In this document: positions 50,996-59,275 of the stretch, piece by piece | Position numbering within the stretch: position 1 is the stretch's first letter | Layout: every line of letters starts with the position of its first letter | Source of the DNA: Flavonifractor sp. An10 | Lineage (GTDB): Bacteria > Bacillota > Clostridia > Oscillospirales > Oscillospiraceae | Direction: 5' to 3' | Assembly: GCF_002161215.1 (NCBI RefSeq) | Contig: NZ_NFMB01000005.1 | Span: forward strand, 124,001 to 188,000 | DNA: 64,000 nucleotides | Program-made: the position numbers and the translations under genes | The notes under the pieces: model-generated | The model's input: the letters and a program-made list of their open reading frames with translations, nothing else | Told to the model about the DNA's origin: nothing | Database searches by the model: none

Positions 50996-53480
50996 CTGCG
51001 TTTGGAACCTCCTTGGTCTGATAGCTTCCGGTCTCCAGCATGCCGGAGACGTCGCCGTAGATCACGCCCTGGATGTGGGCGTCCACCACGCCGGACACCC
51101 GGCCCCGCACCCGGCCGTTCACATAGACGGTGCCGCTGGCGCTGCGGCTGACCTCCGGAACCTTGATATTGAACCGGGTCTTTTCCACGATCCTGTCTCC
51201 CAGATACAGGATCTGGGGCAGGATGAACATGACCAGGAACATGGAGATGAGCGTCCCCCGGCACAGGCACTCGCCGATGCCCACGATGGCGGGCTCTGTG
51301 GTGATCCGGGCGATGAGGAACCCGGCGGCGGACAGAATGCTCCCCGAGGTAAGCACCGTGGGGAAGGACAGGTTCAGCGCCTGGACGATGGCCTCCCGCC
51401 GGGGCATGGTTTCCTTCAGTTCGTTGTACCAGGAGGAGATGACGATGGCATAGTCGATGTTGGCCCCCATCTGGATGGAGGTCACCACCAGATAGCTCAT
51501 AAAGAAAATGGGCTGCTGGGTCACGCCGGGGAAGGAGAAATTGATCCAGATACTGCCCTGGATCACCAGGATCAGCAGGATGGGCAGGCCCACGGACTGG
51601 AAGGTGAAGAGCAGCACGATGATGACAAAGACCACCGACAGTACGCTGATCATCACATTGTCTCTGGCAAAGGAAGTGGACAGATCATAGTCGCTGGTGG
51701 AGTCCCCCACCAGATAGACATGGTCGGCGTCATAGTATCGCTCCGCCTCCTGGTGGATGGTCTGGAGGAAGGCGAAGGTCTCCGCTCCCTCCTCCGGCAG
51801 GTCCAGGCTGACCAGCATCCGGGTGTAGTGCTCCCCCAGCAGCTGCGCCCGGGCGTCGGACAGCTGCGCATAGAGGTCGTCCAGATCTGCCTGCTGCTCC
51901 TCGTCCAGGCTCACATACCCCTCCTCTACCTTGTCGTAGGCAAAGAAGAACATGTCCATCAGCGGCACCGCATAGTCGTCCACGCCGCCCACGATCCGGC
52001 CGTATTCCTCATTTTCCGCCCCATAGGCGGCATAAACAAGGCACACCAGCTCGTAGTCCATGTCCGTCATCTCGGCAAACTGCCGGGGCTTGAGCGCATC
52101 CGTGAGCATATAGCCGTCCATGACCTCCACGTTGGACAATCCCATGGCGTAGTCCACCTGGTCGTAGGTCTCCAGCCGGTCCAGCAGGGCCTTCTCGCTG
52201 GCATAGTCCCCTTTCGGCACGATCAGCGCCATGACGTTCTGGGTGCCGAAGGTCTCGTTGACCTTCTCCTCGGCGATCTGTGTCTCGTTCTGCCGGGCGG
52301 TCTCGATCTGGCTGTAGCCGTAGACATAGGGACATTGGCTGGACAGCAGAAAGCCTGCCACAATGGCCACCGCGAACAGGGGCACCCCAACATAGCGCAG
52401 TTTCAGGGCAAACCTGCCCCAGCGGTCGATCTTGGGGATAAAGCTGCGGTGCTGGGTCCTGGCCATGGCCTTGGAGAAGAGCATGAGCAGGCCCGGCATC
52501 AGGGTAAAGACCGAGAGCATGCTGAGCAGAATGGCCTTGATGAGTATGATACCCATGTCAAAGCCGATGCGGAACTGCATGAACATCATGGCCGCCAGGC
52601 CCGAGATGGTGGTGAGGCTGCTGGCGGAGATGGAGGGGATGGCGGCGCTCACCGCCGCGATGCAGGCCTCCCGGTCACCGGCGTGCTCCCGCTCCTCCAG
52701 GAAGCGGTGGAGCATGATGATGGCGTAGTCGATGGCCAGGGCCAGCTGCAGCACCACCGTCACCGAGTTGGACACGAAGGAGATCTCCCCGAAGATAAAA
52801 TTGGTGCCCAGGTTCAGCACCGCCGCCGCGATAAAGGTGAGCAGCAGCACCGGGATCTCCGCGTAGGAACGGGAGGTGAGCAGCAGCACCAGCACGATGA
52901 TCACCGCCGCCACCGCCAGAATGACGCCCATCTCGCTGGCCAGGGAGTCCGCCTGGGAGCTGCCCACGGTGCTGTCGATGTAGTAGTCATAGGGCTCCAG
53001 CAGCTCCCGGATGGCAGACAGAGCATCCAGGCTGATCTCGTCGGTCTCCTCCCCGTCAAAGGTCACGGAGATCAGGGCGTCCGCCCCCTTGAAGTACTCT
53101 GCGATGTCCTCCGGCGTCTCCGGCTCGCTGTCCTCCGTGTCCGCTCCAACGGCACTGCTCCCAAAGGCGGCGGAGGTGACGCCCTCGATCTGCTCCATCT
53201 GCTCCGCCAGCTCCTCCGCCAGGCCGTAGGTCACATGGGAGACCATGACCCTGGCGGTGCCGAAGGTGGTAAACTCCTCCTCCATGAGGGTCAGCCCCTG
53301 GCGGGTCTCCGTGGTATCCGGCAGGTACTCCGTGATGTCGTTGCACACGCTGACCCAGTTCCGGGAGAACAGGCAGAAGACCAAGGCGCAGGCATAGAGG
53401 AAAAAGATCAGGTTCCGCTTGTCCACGATGACCGTGGCCAGCTTTTCAAAAAAGGATGGCTTTTCCGCTTCTCTGCTCAC
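50976..53480 (-). CDS. RND/MMPL-family transporter with bactofilin-like tail
   Basis: 834 residues from GTG 53480 (AGGAG site), overlapping the preceding stop by 4 bases. Two repeats of one helix, a large extracytoplasmic loop and five helices, as in MMPL/hydrophobe exporters. Core motifs are LQLALAIDYAIIMLHRFLEE and IQMGANIDYAIVISSWYNEL (the D-Y in helix 4 of each half couples to protons). The last 50 residues (GTVYVNGRVRGRVSGVVDAH, IQGVIYGDVSG) have the glycine/valine beta-helix rhythm of bactofilins, an uncommon addition. Likely exports lipid or peptide with its neighbours. Confidence 0.88.
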   Translation of the reverse strand: MSREAEKPSFFEKLATVIVDKRNLIFFLYACALVFCLFSRNWVSVCNDITEYLPDTTETRQGLTLMEEEFTTFGTARVMVSHVTYGLAEELAEQMEQIEGVTSAAFGSSAVGADTEDSEPETPEDIAEYFKGADALISVTFDGEETDEISLDALSAIRELLEPYDYYIDSTVGSSQADSLASEMGVILAVAAVIIVLVLLLTSRSYAEIPVLLLTFIAAAVLNLGTNFIFGEISFVSNSVTVVLQLALAIDYAIIMLHRFLEEREHAGDREACIAAVSAAIPSISASSLTTISGLAAMMFMQFRIGFDMGIILIKAILLSMLSVFTLMPGLLMLFSKAMARTQHRSFIPKIDRWGRFALKLRYVGVPLFAVAIVAGFLLSSQCPYVYGYSQIETARQNETQIAEEKVNETFGTQNVMALIVPKGDYASEKALLDRLETYDQVDYAMGLSNVEVMDGYMLTDALKPRQFAEMTDMDYELVCLVYAAYGAENEEYGRIVGGVDDYAVPLMDMFFFAYDKVEEGYVSLDEEQQADLDDLYAQLSDARAQLLGEHYTRMLVSLDLPEEGAETFAFLQTIHQEAERYYDADHVYLVGDSTSDYDLSTSFARDNVMISVLSVVFVIIVLLFTFQSVGLPILLILVIQGSIWINFSFPGVTQQPIFFMSYLVVTSIQMGANIDYAIVISSWYNELKETMPRREAIVQALNLSFPTVLTSGSILSAAGFLIARITTEPAIVGIGECLCRGTLISMFLVMFILPQILYLGDRIVEKTRFNIKVPEVSRSASGTVYVNGRVRGRVSGVVDAHIQGVIYGDVSGMLETGSYQTKEVPNADETENQ

Positions 53481-53797
53481 AGGCTCGACTCCTCCTGGGG
53501 TTCCCGGCGGATCAGCGTGCCATCCCACTGCATCCGGGCGGATTTTGAGGTGGATGTGCCCCGCAGCCTCCCCGCGTACAGGCTCAGCACGGTTTCACAG
53601 GGGATGGTGCTTACCACCGTCTGGATGGGATGGAAGAGGTGCAGCGTCCCGTCCGCCGCCTGCACGCCCTGCACCGTGTTGACATAGCCCACCAGATCCA
53701 GCGAGCCGGTGATGTAGCTTCCCTGATAGCTGAGGGCCAGAACGCCCTCCCGTGGGCCCATCTGGCTCTGTATGGTGACTCGATACCGCTCCGTCAT
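53477..53797 (-). CDS. small beta-rich protein, first gene of RND operon
   Basis: 106 residues from ATG 53797 (AAAGGAG, 10 bases). It has no signal or membrane segment. Alternating strands such as YRVTIQSQMGPREGVLALSYQGSYITGSLDLVG suggest a small beta barrel of lipocalin-like size. No family is recognised. The stop overlaps the RND start (GTGA), so translation is coupled to the transporter. A cytoplasmic accessory or ligand-binding role is possible but unproven. Confidence 0.7.
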   Translation of the reverse strand: MTERYRVTIQSQMGPREGVLALSYQGSYITGSLDLVGYVNTVQGVQAADGTLHLFHPIQTVVSTIPCETVLSLYAGRLRGTSTSKSARMQWDGTLIRREPQEESSL

Positions 53798-53858
53798 GGT
53801 TCCGCGCTCCTTTCCGTTTGCTTTTTCCAGCATAGAAAATCCACCGGGGGAAAACAAG

Positions 53859-53910
53859 ATGCAGATCGGGGCCGCATGTCAGATTTCTGACACCTGACCC
53901 TGATCTGCAT
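53859..53910. promoter_or_regulatory. extended dyad between TetR gene and RND operon
   Basis: The central TGTCAGATTTCTGACA (53877-53892) is nearly perfect. ATGCAGATC (53859) and GATCTGCAT (ending 53910) form a second dyad with exactly the same centre. It lies in the 171 bases between divergent genes, so it is the natural operator. Confidence 0.65.
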
Positions 53911-53968
53911 CTATGCCGCTTTGCGGAAGCTGTGCTAAAATAGAGGAAACGTCTGAACGGAAGGGCGT

Positions 53969-54601
53969 GTGAAACTCGGAATGAAGAAACGGACGTACGA
54001 GGCCAGTGAGGCGGCCAAGCGGGAGATCTGCGCGGCATTGAAAGCGTTGATGGCGCAAAAGCCTCTGAACAAGATCACCGTCGCGGAGATCATGCAGTCC
54101 TGCGGCATGGCCCGGCAGCATTTTTACTATCACTTTGAGGACATCTACGATGCCGTGCGCTGGATGTTCGACCAGGAGGCCGTGGCGCTGCTGCGGGAGC
54201 ACGAGGGGGTCATGCTGTGGCAGGACGGCCTGCTCCAGCTGTTCCAGTACCTCCAGGAGAACTGGTCGGTCTGCCTGTGCGCCCTGCACTCCCTGAGCCG
54301 GGAGCATCTGAAGAGCTTTTTTCAGACGGATATTCACGCCATCATCCAGAGCACAATCCGGAGGATCGTCATGGAACTGGACTGCCAGGCATCCGACCAT
54401 GAGGTGGAGCTTCTGACGCGGTTTTATGTAGGGGCGCTGGTAAGCATGATCGAGGATTGGCTGCTGGGCGACATCCGGGAAACCCCTGAAGAACTGCTTC
54501 AATTTGTCGATCAGCTCCTGAAGGATCATGTCCGCGGCGCGGCCCTGCGGATGGCGGAAACGCGCCCGGCCGCGGAGCAGACTTGTAAGGAGGAGTCGTA
54601 A
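53969..54601 (+). CDS. TetR/AcrR-family regulator (DhaS-like)
   Basis: 210 residues. HTH: AAKREICAALKALMAQKPLNKITVAEIMQSCGMARQHFYYHFEDIYDAVRWMF, with the F-Y-Y-H-F pattern of the TetR subgroup with TetR_C_33/DhaS-like C-terminal domain. Start is GTG 53969 or ATG 53981; GGAAGGG lies between both options, so this is not settled. It faces away from the RND operon, and a strong dyad lies between them, making it the probable regulator of that operon. Confidence 0.9.
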   Translation: MKLGMKKRTYEASEAAKREICAALKALMAQKPLNKITVAEIMQSCGMARQHFYYHFEDIYDAVRWMFDQEAVALLREHEGVMLWQDGLLQLFQYLQENWSVCLCALHSLSREHLKSFFQTDIHAIIQSTIRRIVMELDCQASDHEVELLTRFYVGALVSMIEDWLLGDIRETPEELLQFVDQLLKDHVRGAALRMAETRPAAEQTCKEES

Positions 54602-54602
54602 C

Positions 54603-55208
54603 ATGAAGATGCCGATTATCGCTCTGGGCCGCCAGTTTGGAAGCGGCGGCCGGGAGATTGGGAAACAGCTGGCAGAGAGACTGAACGTCAGGTGCTATGA
54701 CCGGGAACTGATTACACTGGCGGCCCAGAAGGCGGAAGTGCGGGAGGAACTGTTCGCGGGCAAGGAAGAAAAGGCCCCGAATCCCTGGCTGTTTACCGGC
54801 GTCTATGAGGGCGGACACCAGGTGCGGAAGGGGCAGCCGGCGGAGGACATCCTGTTTGAGATGCAGAGCCAGGTGATTCTGGAACTGGCTCAGATGGGGC
54901 CCTGCATTATTGTGGGACGGTGTGCTGATGCCGTCCTCCGCGCCGCCGGCATCCCGGTAATCAGCCTGTTCATCTGCGCACCCTTTGAGGATCGAGTCAG
55001 GCGCCGGATGGAGATCGAGAGCATCGGGCAGAAAGAAGCGGAGGATACCGTCCGGAAACTGGATAAGCGGCGCAAGAAATACTATGACACCTATACCGGC
55101 CGAAATTGGGGCGCGCCGGAGAACTACGATTTCTGCATCAACAGCTCTGTGAGGGGAATGGAGGGAACGGCGGAACAGATTGTTGCCTGGGCCGGGGGCG
55201 CCTGGTGA
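54603..55208 (+). CDS. cytidylate kinase-like family protein
   Basis: 201 residues from ATG 54603 (AAGGAGGAG), immediately after the TetR stop. P-loop IIALGRQFGSGGREIGKQLAERL (G-x-x-x-x-G-G-R variant of the kinase A-loop), LIVGRCADAVLR-like CIIVGRCADAVLR, and the lid FEDRVRRRMEIESI. This is the Cytidylate_kin-like family, widespread in Firmicutes, often in regulatory neighbourhoods; its substrate is not established. It is probably cotranscribed with the TetR gene. Confidence 0.9.
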   Translation: MKMPIIALGRQFGSGGREIGKQLAERLNVRCYDRELITLAAQKAEVREELFAGKEEKAPNPWLFTGVYEGGHQVRKGQPAEDILFEMQSQVILELAQMGPCIIVGRCADAVLRAAGIPVISLFICAPFEDRVRRRMEIESIGQKEAEDTVRKLDKRRKKYYDTYTGRNWGAPENYDFCINSSVRGMEGTAEQIVAWAGGAW

Positions 55209-55304
55209 CACGGCTGGTCTCGCCTCTTTTTAATTTTATATGAGGACTCCGGAAGCCGATAAGGTAGAATAAGCTTCGCAAATTGAAATAATCATTGGAA
55301 AGCG

Positions 55305-56081
55305 GTAGTTGTAAATCCTGGTATGACAGGAAACACCTACTATCGCTTTGAGAAGACTGGTTCGACTGCCACAGACGTACGTGTGCAGTATGACAACGGC
55401 ACGGGTCCCGTCATGGAGGACTACTTTGAGCCCAAACTGGTTGGCGATGTTTACAAAAACTATATCGTTTCCATCTATGGCGGCGAGAACGGTACAGATG
55501 GCATCATAGCCGGTGTGGATGAGAAGCATTACCAGATTCTTACCGGTGAGGGTGTGCTGACCGTCCGCGCGGTGGAGAACGACCAGGCCACCGCTGTCAA
55601 GCCGGAGCAGGATTCCCCCACTACTGCGGCTGAGGGTTCCGCCGTGGCGGTTGCCCCCGCCGATACCGTGTACACCCTGAATGATACCGGTGTTGTGCTC
55701 CCGTCGGGTCACAGCGTATCTCTGCTGTTTGATGAGATCATTACCTCTGATGGCATTGACCGTATGACTCCGTTGGAGGAAAAAGTCGACGAATTCCTGA
55801 ACGGTGCGGATGAGATCCGCCGGTACGAGATCAAGTATCTGGATCTGGTGGACGCCAACAACGGCAACGCCTGGGTCAAGTCCAGCAAGGGTGTGGATAT
55901 CTACTGGGGGTATCCGGAGGGCACGGACTCCAGCACCCAGTTCACCCTGCTGCACTTCTCCGGCCTGCACCGGGACGGCGCACAGTCCGGCTTTGACGTG
56001 GACGACATTGATGCCGTCACGCCGGAAAAGGTTGACATTATTGTAAAAATAGAGGCCGGGAGCCCCTGGGGCGTGGCATAA
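55305..56081 (+). pseudogene. fragment of a large repetitive surface protein
   Basis: An open frame from about 55305 (earliest ATG 55323, no ribosome site) to TAA-type stop at 56081. NTYYRFEKTGSTATDVRVQY and DLVDANNGNAWVKSSKGVDI are followed by YWGYPEGTDSSTQFTLLHFS; both are internal pieces of large secreted adhesin-like proteins of this bacterial group. There is no signal peptide, no anchor and no start, and it ends within a domain (IEAGSPWGVA). It is a stranded internal or C-terminal part of a once larger gene. Upstream 55209-55304 is AT-rich. Confidence 0.7.
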
Positions 56082-56089
56082 CGGGCCGC

Positions 56090-56269
56090 TCAGATCTCCG
56101 GCGCGGACGACAGGCGGGCCGCCCGCTTTGCGCGGCTGCGGTCATAGGCTTTGCCGCTGGGCCGCACCCGGGTCACCGGCGAGAGGCCGTGCCAGCCGCC
56201 CCGCCGGGCGGCATGGTATGCCCGCTGGGCCCGCTTGCTCTGCTTGTTCAGCGGTACAGGCTGCTTCAT
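56090..56269 (-). CDS. small basic protein, conserved in Clostridial accessory DNA
   Basis: 59 residues from ATG 56269 with AGGAGG 10 bases upstream: MKQPVPLNKQSKRAQRAYHA and later WHGLSPVTRVRPSGKAYDRS. Strongly basic (Lys/Arg about 30%). Similar short proteins with K-Q-S-K-R-A-Q and S-P-V-T-R motifs are familiar from integrative elements in Firmicutes (from memory). Its role is unknown; nucleic-acid binding is possible. Confidence 0.7.
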   Translation of the reverse strand: MKQPVPLNKQSKRAQRAYHAARRGGWHGLSPVTRVRPSGKAYDRSRAKRAARLSSAPEI

Positions 56270-56393
56270 GGGTTTTCATCCTCCTGAAATATAACAGTTT
56301 CCTTACATCTTCCCGGATGCTCTTGCCTTTTTCCCCGGCATCCGGTATCCTGAGAGTCCCGATCGTCAGCACGGGAGAATGGAGGCGGTTTTC

Positions 56394-56885
56394 ATGCGGC
56401 AAAAGACTTTCCCGGTGATCGACCCTGCGGCCACCGGGGCGAACATCGTCCGCCTGCGCAGGGCGCAGGGCCTGTCCGTCCGGGATCTCCAGGCATACTT
56501 CGGCTTTGAGGAGCCCCAGGCCATCTACAAGTGGCAGAAGGGGAAGAGCCTTCCCTCCGTCGACAATCTGTACGCGCTGGGCGCCCTACTGGAGGTGCCC
56601 ATGGAGGAGATCCTGGTCTCCACGGATTCAAAATGGAATGAACTGGTTTGTGAGCAGCAGGCAGATGCCTGCTGCTCCGGACTGTCTATAAGCCCTCCAG
56701 CCAAAGGATTCGGAGGGAAGGATAGTGTGAAAGGGAACCGTCAGGGTTCCCTTTCACGTTGGATCAAACAACTTTTTGAAACTTTTTTGAAGTTTCAAAA
56801 AGTTCTGCAGCGTGTCGAAAAGACTTTTTCGACACGCTGCAGCAGCAGGCAGATGCCTGCTGCTCTCCGCATTTTTGGGGGGTGA
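56394..56885 (+). CDS. XRE-family HTH protein, C-terminus runs into a hairpin element
   Basis: ATG 56394 (GGAGG, 8 bases). Residues 1-80 are a helix-turn-helix domain: IDPAATGANIVRLRRAQGLSVRDLQAYFGFEEPQAIYKWQKGKSLPSVDNLYALGALLEVPMEEILV. The family usually ends soon after with an E-Q-Q-A segment; here VCEQQADACCSGL is followed by about 70 residues encoded by the hairpin element at 56653-56864 (VKGNRQGSLSRWIKQLFETF and on). So the reading frame was probably extended by insertion, and the natural end was lost or moved. Confidence 0.8.
   Translation: MRQKTFPVIDPAATGANIVRLRRAQGLSVRDLQAYFGFEEPQAIYKWQKGKSLPSVDNLYALGALLEVPMEEILVSTDSKWNELVCEQQADACCSGLSISPPAKGFGGKDSVKGNRQGSLSRWIKQLFETFLKFQKVLQRVEKTFSTRCSSRQMPAALRIFGG
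56653..56864. repeat. hairpin-rich element with repeated palindromic ends
   Basis: The same 24-base palindrome (AGCAGCAGGCA and TGCCTGCTGCT arms) occurs at 56653-56676 and 56841-56864. Between are three near-perfect hairpins: GTGAAAGGGAACC (56727-56757), AACTTTTTGAAACT (56770-56804) and GCAGCGTGTCGAAAA (56807-56840). The last shares TGTCGAAAAG with the element at 2994-3294, and the plan (palindromic ends, internal hairpins) is the same. Confidence 0.7.
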
Positions 56886-57293
56886 TCTGTCCAGCGGCCG
56901 CGGATACGGCAGGAGCTTGCGGCTCCCGCAGGCCATTTTCCGCTCCGCGCCCCGGCCATCCCCCGGGGGGAGTGCCGGGGCCGCGTTGCGTCATTTGCCC
57001 CGAAGGGCTGCGTTTGTCATCGGCCCATCCTTCCCGGATGGGCCGGGGATGGAGATGTGAGTGCGGCAGGGCGGGGGGTGGAGCAGTGTCACAGCGCAGG
57101 GTGCCGCCGCGCGGGGCGCTGAGGAAGCCGGTGAGGGCCTTCTCCGGTGTCAGAGACCGGAACTGCTGTATAAGCGCGGAATCTGCGCAGTCGTCAAATG
57201 TGCAGCGCTATGGTTCGTCTGCACCTGAACCGGCCTGGGCGGAGCCGCGCCCCTGCCGCATCCGCGGCCGCTGGAGCCGGGGGCTAAGGGCGG
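56886..57293. other. non-coding GC-rich gap
   Basis: 408 bases in which I see no supportable gene, RNA or promoter. CCCATCC and GGATGGG near 57026-57043 can form a small hairpin. Short open frames here have shadow-like composition. Confidence 0.5.
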
Positions 57294-57935
57294 TCAGTCC
57301 GCCTCCCCGGTAAAGGCGCCGAAGGCCTCCGCAAAGGTGTCGTTTACGTCGAAGGGGGCGGCGTAGTCCACCTGGGTGGTGACCAGGGCGGCATCCAGCG
57401 CGGAGGACACGGCGTCGGCCTTCCGGCTCAGCTCCGCGCACATCTTCCGGATCCGGTTCCGGTCGAAGTTGATGGTGGTGACCCGCTTCACATCGCAGCG
57501 GTAGGACACCTGGTTGCCCTCGTTGTTGAAGCAGTAGCCGGTGCCGCCGTTGGGAATCACCACCTCCGAGCTGCGCAGCCCCGCCATCCGGCGCAGCAGG
57601 CGGGCGGCATCCTGCCGCCTGGCGTTCAGGCTCACCTCGCCGTCCAGCCCCGCCGGCAGATCCAGCCCCGCCTTGGCCCGGCAGACGGCCGCAGTCAGCC
57701 GCTCCCGCTCCCGCAGCAGGTAGAGCAGGAATTCCGCCACAGAGGTGATCTGCCCGCTGTACTCGGTGCTGGGCGCCTCCTCGGTGGTCTCGTCCTCGAA
57801 CTGCTTCATGACCTTTTTCCGCAGATAGGTGGTCTGCACCCGGGTGATGTTGGCCTCATCGCCCAGGATGGACTGGGCCTCCTCCATCAGGGACTGCAGC
57901 TTGTTCTGGAACCGGAACGCCTCTTTCAGATTCAT
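57294..57935 (-). CDS. hypothetical protein, helical
   Basis: 213 residues from ATG 57935 (AAGGAGG, 8 bases). Mostly charged helices: MNLKEAFRFQNKLQSLMEEA, later LLYLLRERERLTAAVCRAKAGLDL. The middle RDVKRV-like segment YCFNNEGNQVSYRCDVKRVTTINFDRN is beta-like. No family recognised. Codon use and ribosome site fit a real gene. It may belong with the following zinc-ribbon gene's accessory region. Confidence 0.7.
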   Translation of the reverse strand: MNLKEAFRFQNKLQSLMEEAQSILGDEANITRVQTTYLRKKVMKQFEDETTEEAPSTEYSGQITSVAEFLLYLLRERERLTAAVCRAKAGLDLPAGLDGEVSLNARRQDAARLLRRMAGLRSSEVVIPNGGTGYCFNNEGNQVSYRCDVKRVTTINFDRNRIRKMCAELSRKADAVSSALDAALVTTQVDYAAPFDVNDTFAEAFGAFTGEAD

Positions 57936-58081
57936 CTCGTGCCCTCCTTGTCTGTCCTGCTGCATGGATTATACGGCAGACAGGGGGGCGGTGTCATTAA
58001 ACTGCTGGTTGAAAACGGGAGCGTCCCGGGCTGTCCTCACGGCCGGGGGCCGCGGCAGGGCTACCGCCCAGGCGGCGCCTC

Positions 58082-58810
58082 CTACGGCTCCAGCTCGGGC
58101 GGATCATGGGGGAAGGGGTTGCGGGCCAGGAGCTCCAGCAGCCTCCGCTGCAGCTCCCGCTCTCCCAGCCGCCCGCAGGCGTTGAGGAGTTCCTCCTGCG
58201 GACGGCCCACATAGGCGCTCTGGAACAGCTGCCGGGCCAGGCGGCCGTTTTCCTTCACCTCCCTGACCAGCAGGGGAAGCATCTCCTCGCTGACCAGCAG
58301 GTCGCTCATGTCCCACCCCAGCAGCTGGTATGCGGCCTCCGGCTCCTGGAGGTGCCCCTCCGCGGTGCTGAGGAGCAGCTCCACCATCCGGAGGGCGGTC
58401 TCGGGATCCTGCCGGCCGGTCTCCACCAAAAGATCCATGGTGTCCATCTCCGCCAGCTCCTCTGCACTCCAGCGGCCGGCGGCCTGGGGAAAGGCGGCGA
58501 TGAGCAGATCCCGGCAGGCCCACTCGTTCTGCTCCAGATCCCACCGGCGGATCATATCCTCCAGCTCGGCGCGGGAGAAGCGGGGCGCCTCCGCCGCCTC
58601 CGGCTCGGCGCAGGCAGGGGAGGGGGGCGCCTCCTCCTCTGTCACAGTGACCGTGATCCGCACAGAAGGGGCGCAGGCCTGCGCCAGCTTCGCCCTCTCC
58701 GACGGCTGGAGGGAGGTAATGCTGCCGAAATCGCCACAATAGCCGCACTCCCACCGGCTGCCCCGGAGCATGACGGGCGCGCCGCAGTGGGGGCATCGGA
58801 TGCTCGCCAT
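58082..58810 (-). CDS. zinc-ribbon hypothetical protein
   Basis: 242 residues from ATG 58810 (AGAGGTG). The N-terminus is a zinc ribbon (IRCPHCGAPVMLRGSRWECGYCG, two C-x2-C pairs), then an acidic linker, then an all-helical region (LEDMIRRWDLEQNEWACRDLLIAAFPQ; RQLFQSAYVGRPQEELLNACGRLG) with HEAT-like spacing. No catalytic motif. Function unknown. Confidence 0.72.
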   Translation of the reverse strand: MASIRCPHCGAPVMLRGSRWECGYCGDFGSITSLQPSERAKLAQACAPSVRITVTVTEEEAPPSPACAEPEAAEAPRFSRAELEDMIRRWDLEQNEWACRDLLIAAFPQAAGRWSAEELAEMDTMDLLVETGRQDPETALRMVELLLSTAEGHLQEPEAAYQLLGWDMSDLLVSEEMLPLLVREVKENGRLARQLFQSAYVGRPQEELLNACGRLGERELQRRLLELLARNPFPHDPPELEP

Positions 58811-58903
58811 ATAGACACCTCTTTCTCTTTGCCTTCTGCTCCCCGCGCTTTCTGCCCGCCGGGGAGGAACTGTGATGCGAGTGATAGATATGCCCCGCTG
58901 GAT

Positions 58904-59134
58904 CTATGCGGGAAGACAGATCCCCGCAGTGAGCTCTGTTCCGGTTCCGTCCGGCTCCATGGCCCAGAGAATCCCGTCCCGGTCTGTATAGAGCAGGCAG
59001 TCCCAGCCGTACATCCATTCCACGGAGGAGACATTTTCCGCGAGCCTGCGGAGCTCATAGCCGCCCGCCCCGTCCGGGGGCTCCGCCACCTCCCACAGGG
59101 TGCCGTCATTCTGCAGCAGGAACCGCCGTTGCAT
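58904..59134 (-). CDS. short hypothetical protein, possible decayed beta-propeller piece
   Basis: About 76 residues if started at ATG 59134 (a longer frame reaches 59203). RRFLLQNDGTLWEVAEPPDG and LLYTDRDGILWAMEPDGTG look like two blades of a repeat that reads D-G-T/I-L-W, as in RCC1 or similar propellers. No ribosome site is visible, and a perfect 15-base palindrome (59131-59145, GCATTAT centre) overlaps the start. It may be a remnant. Confidence 0.35.
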   Translation of the reverse strand: MQRRFLLQNDGTLWEVAEPPDGAGGYELRRLAENVSSVEWMYGWDCLLYTDRDGILWAMEPDGTGTELTAGICLPA

Positions 59135-59214
59135 TATTATAATGCCAGGCGGCATGGATGGCAAGGGCGGCAAGCGGCAGAGACCGTAAACCATTTTGTT
59201 CATACCGGCTAACC

Positions 59215-59252
59215 AATCGGAACTTCCGCCGGCGGCGCCCCGGGGCTACAAT
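59215..59252 (+). promoter_or_regulatory. promoter with shared AATCGGAACTTCCG box, copy 1
   Basis: AATCGGAACTTCCG (59215-59228) contains the dyad CGGAACTTCCG. TTCCGC (59224) serves as -35 with 17 bases to TACAAT (59247-59252). It drives the lipoprotein esterase gene. The same layout recurs at 62461 and 63585. Confidence 0.7.
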
Positions 59253-59275
59253 GATCGTGAAAGAAGGTGCCGCAA

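Noticed and set aside
50844-53687. A 947-residue plus-strand open frame opposite the RND gene
   Set aside because: His/Gln/Asp-rich antisense shadow; the RND motifs on the minus strand are decisive.
45857-55208. The region from the integrase to the cytidylate-kinase-like gene as one integrative element
   Set aside because: The RND operon has host-like base composition, no relaxase, conjugation or replication gene is present, and no flanking repeats were seen.
57294-58810. Possible phage or defence module
   Set aside because: Neither gene shows a nuclease, helicase, TIR, protease or toxin motif, and no phage structural gene is near.
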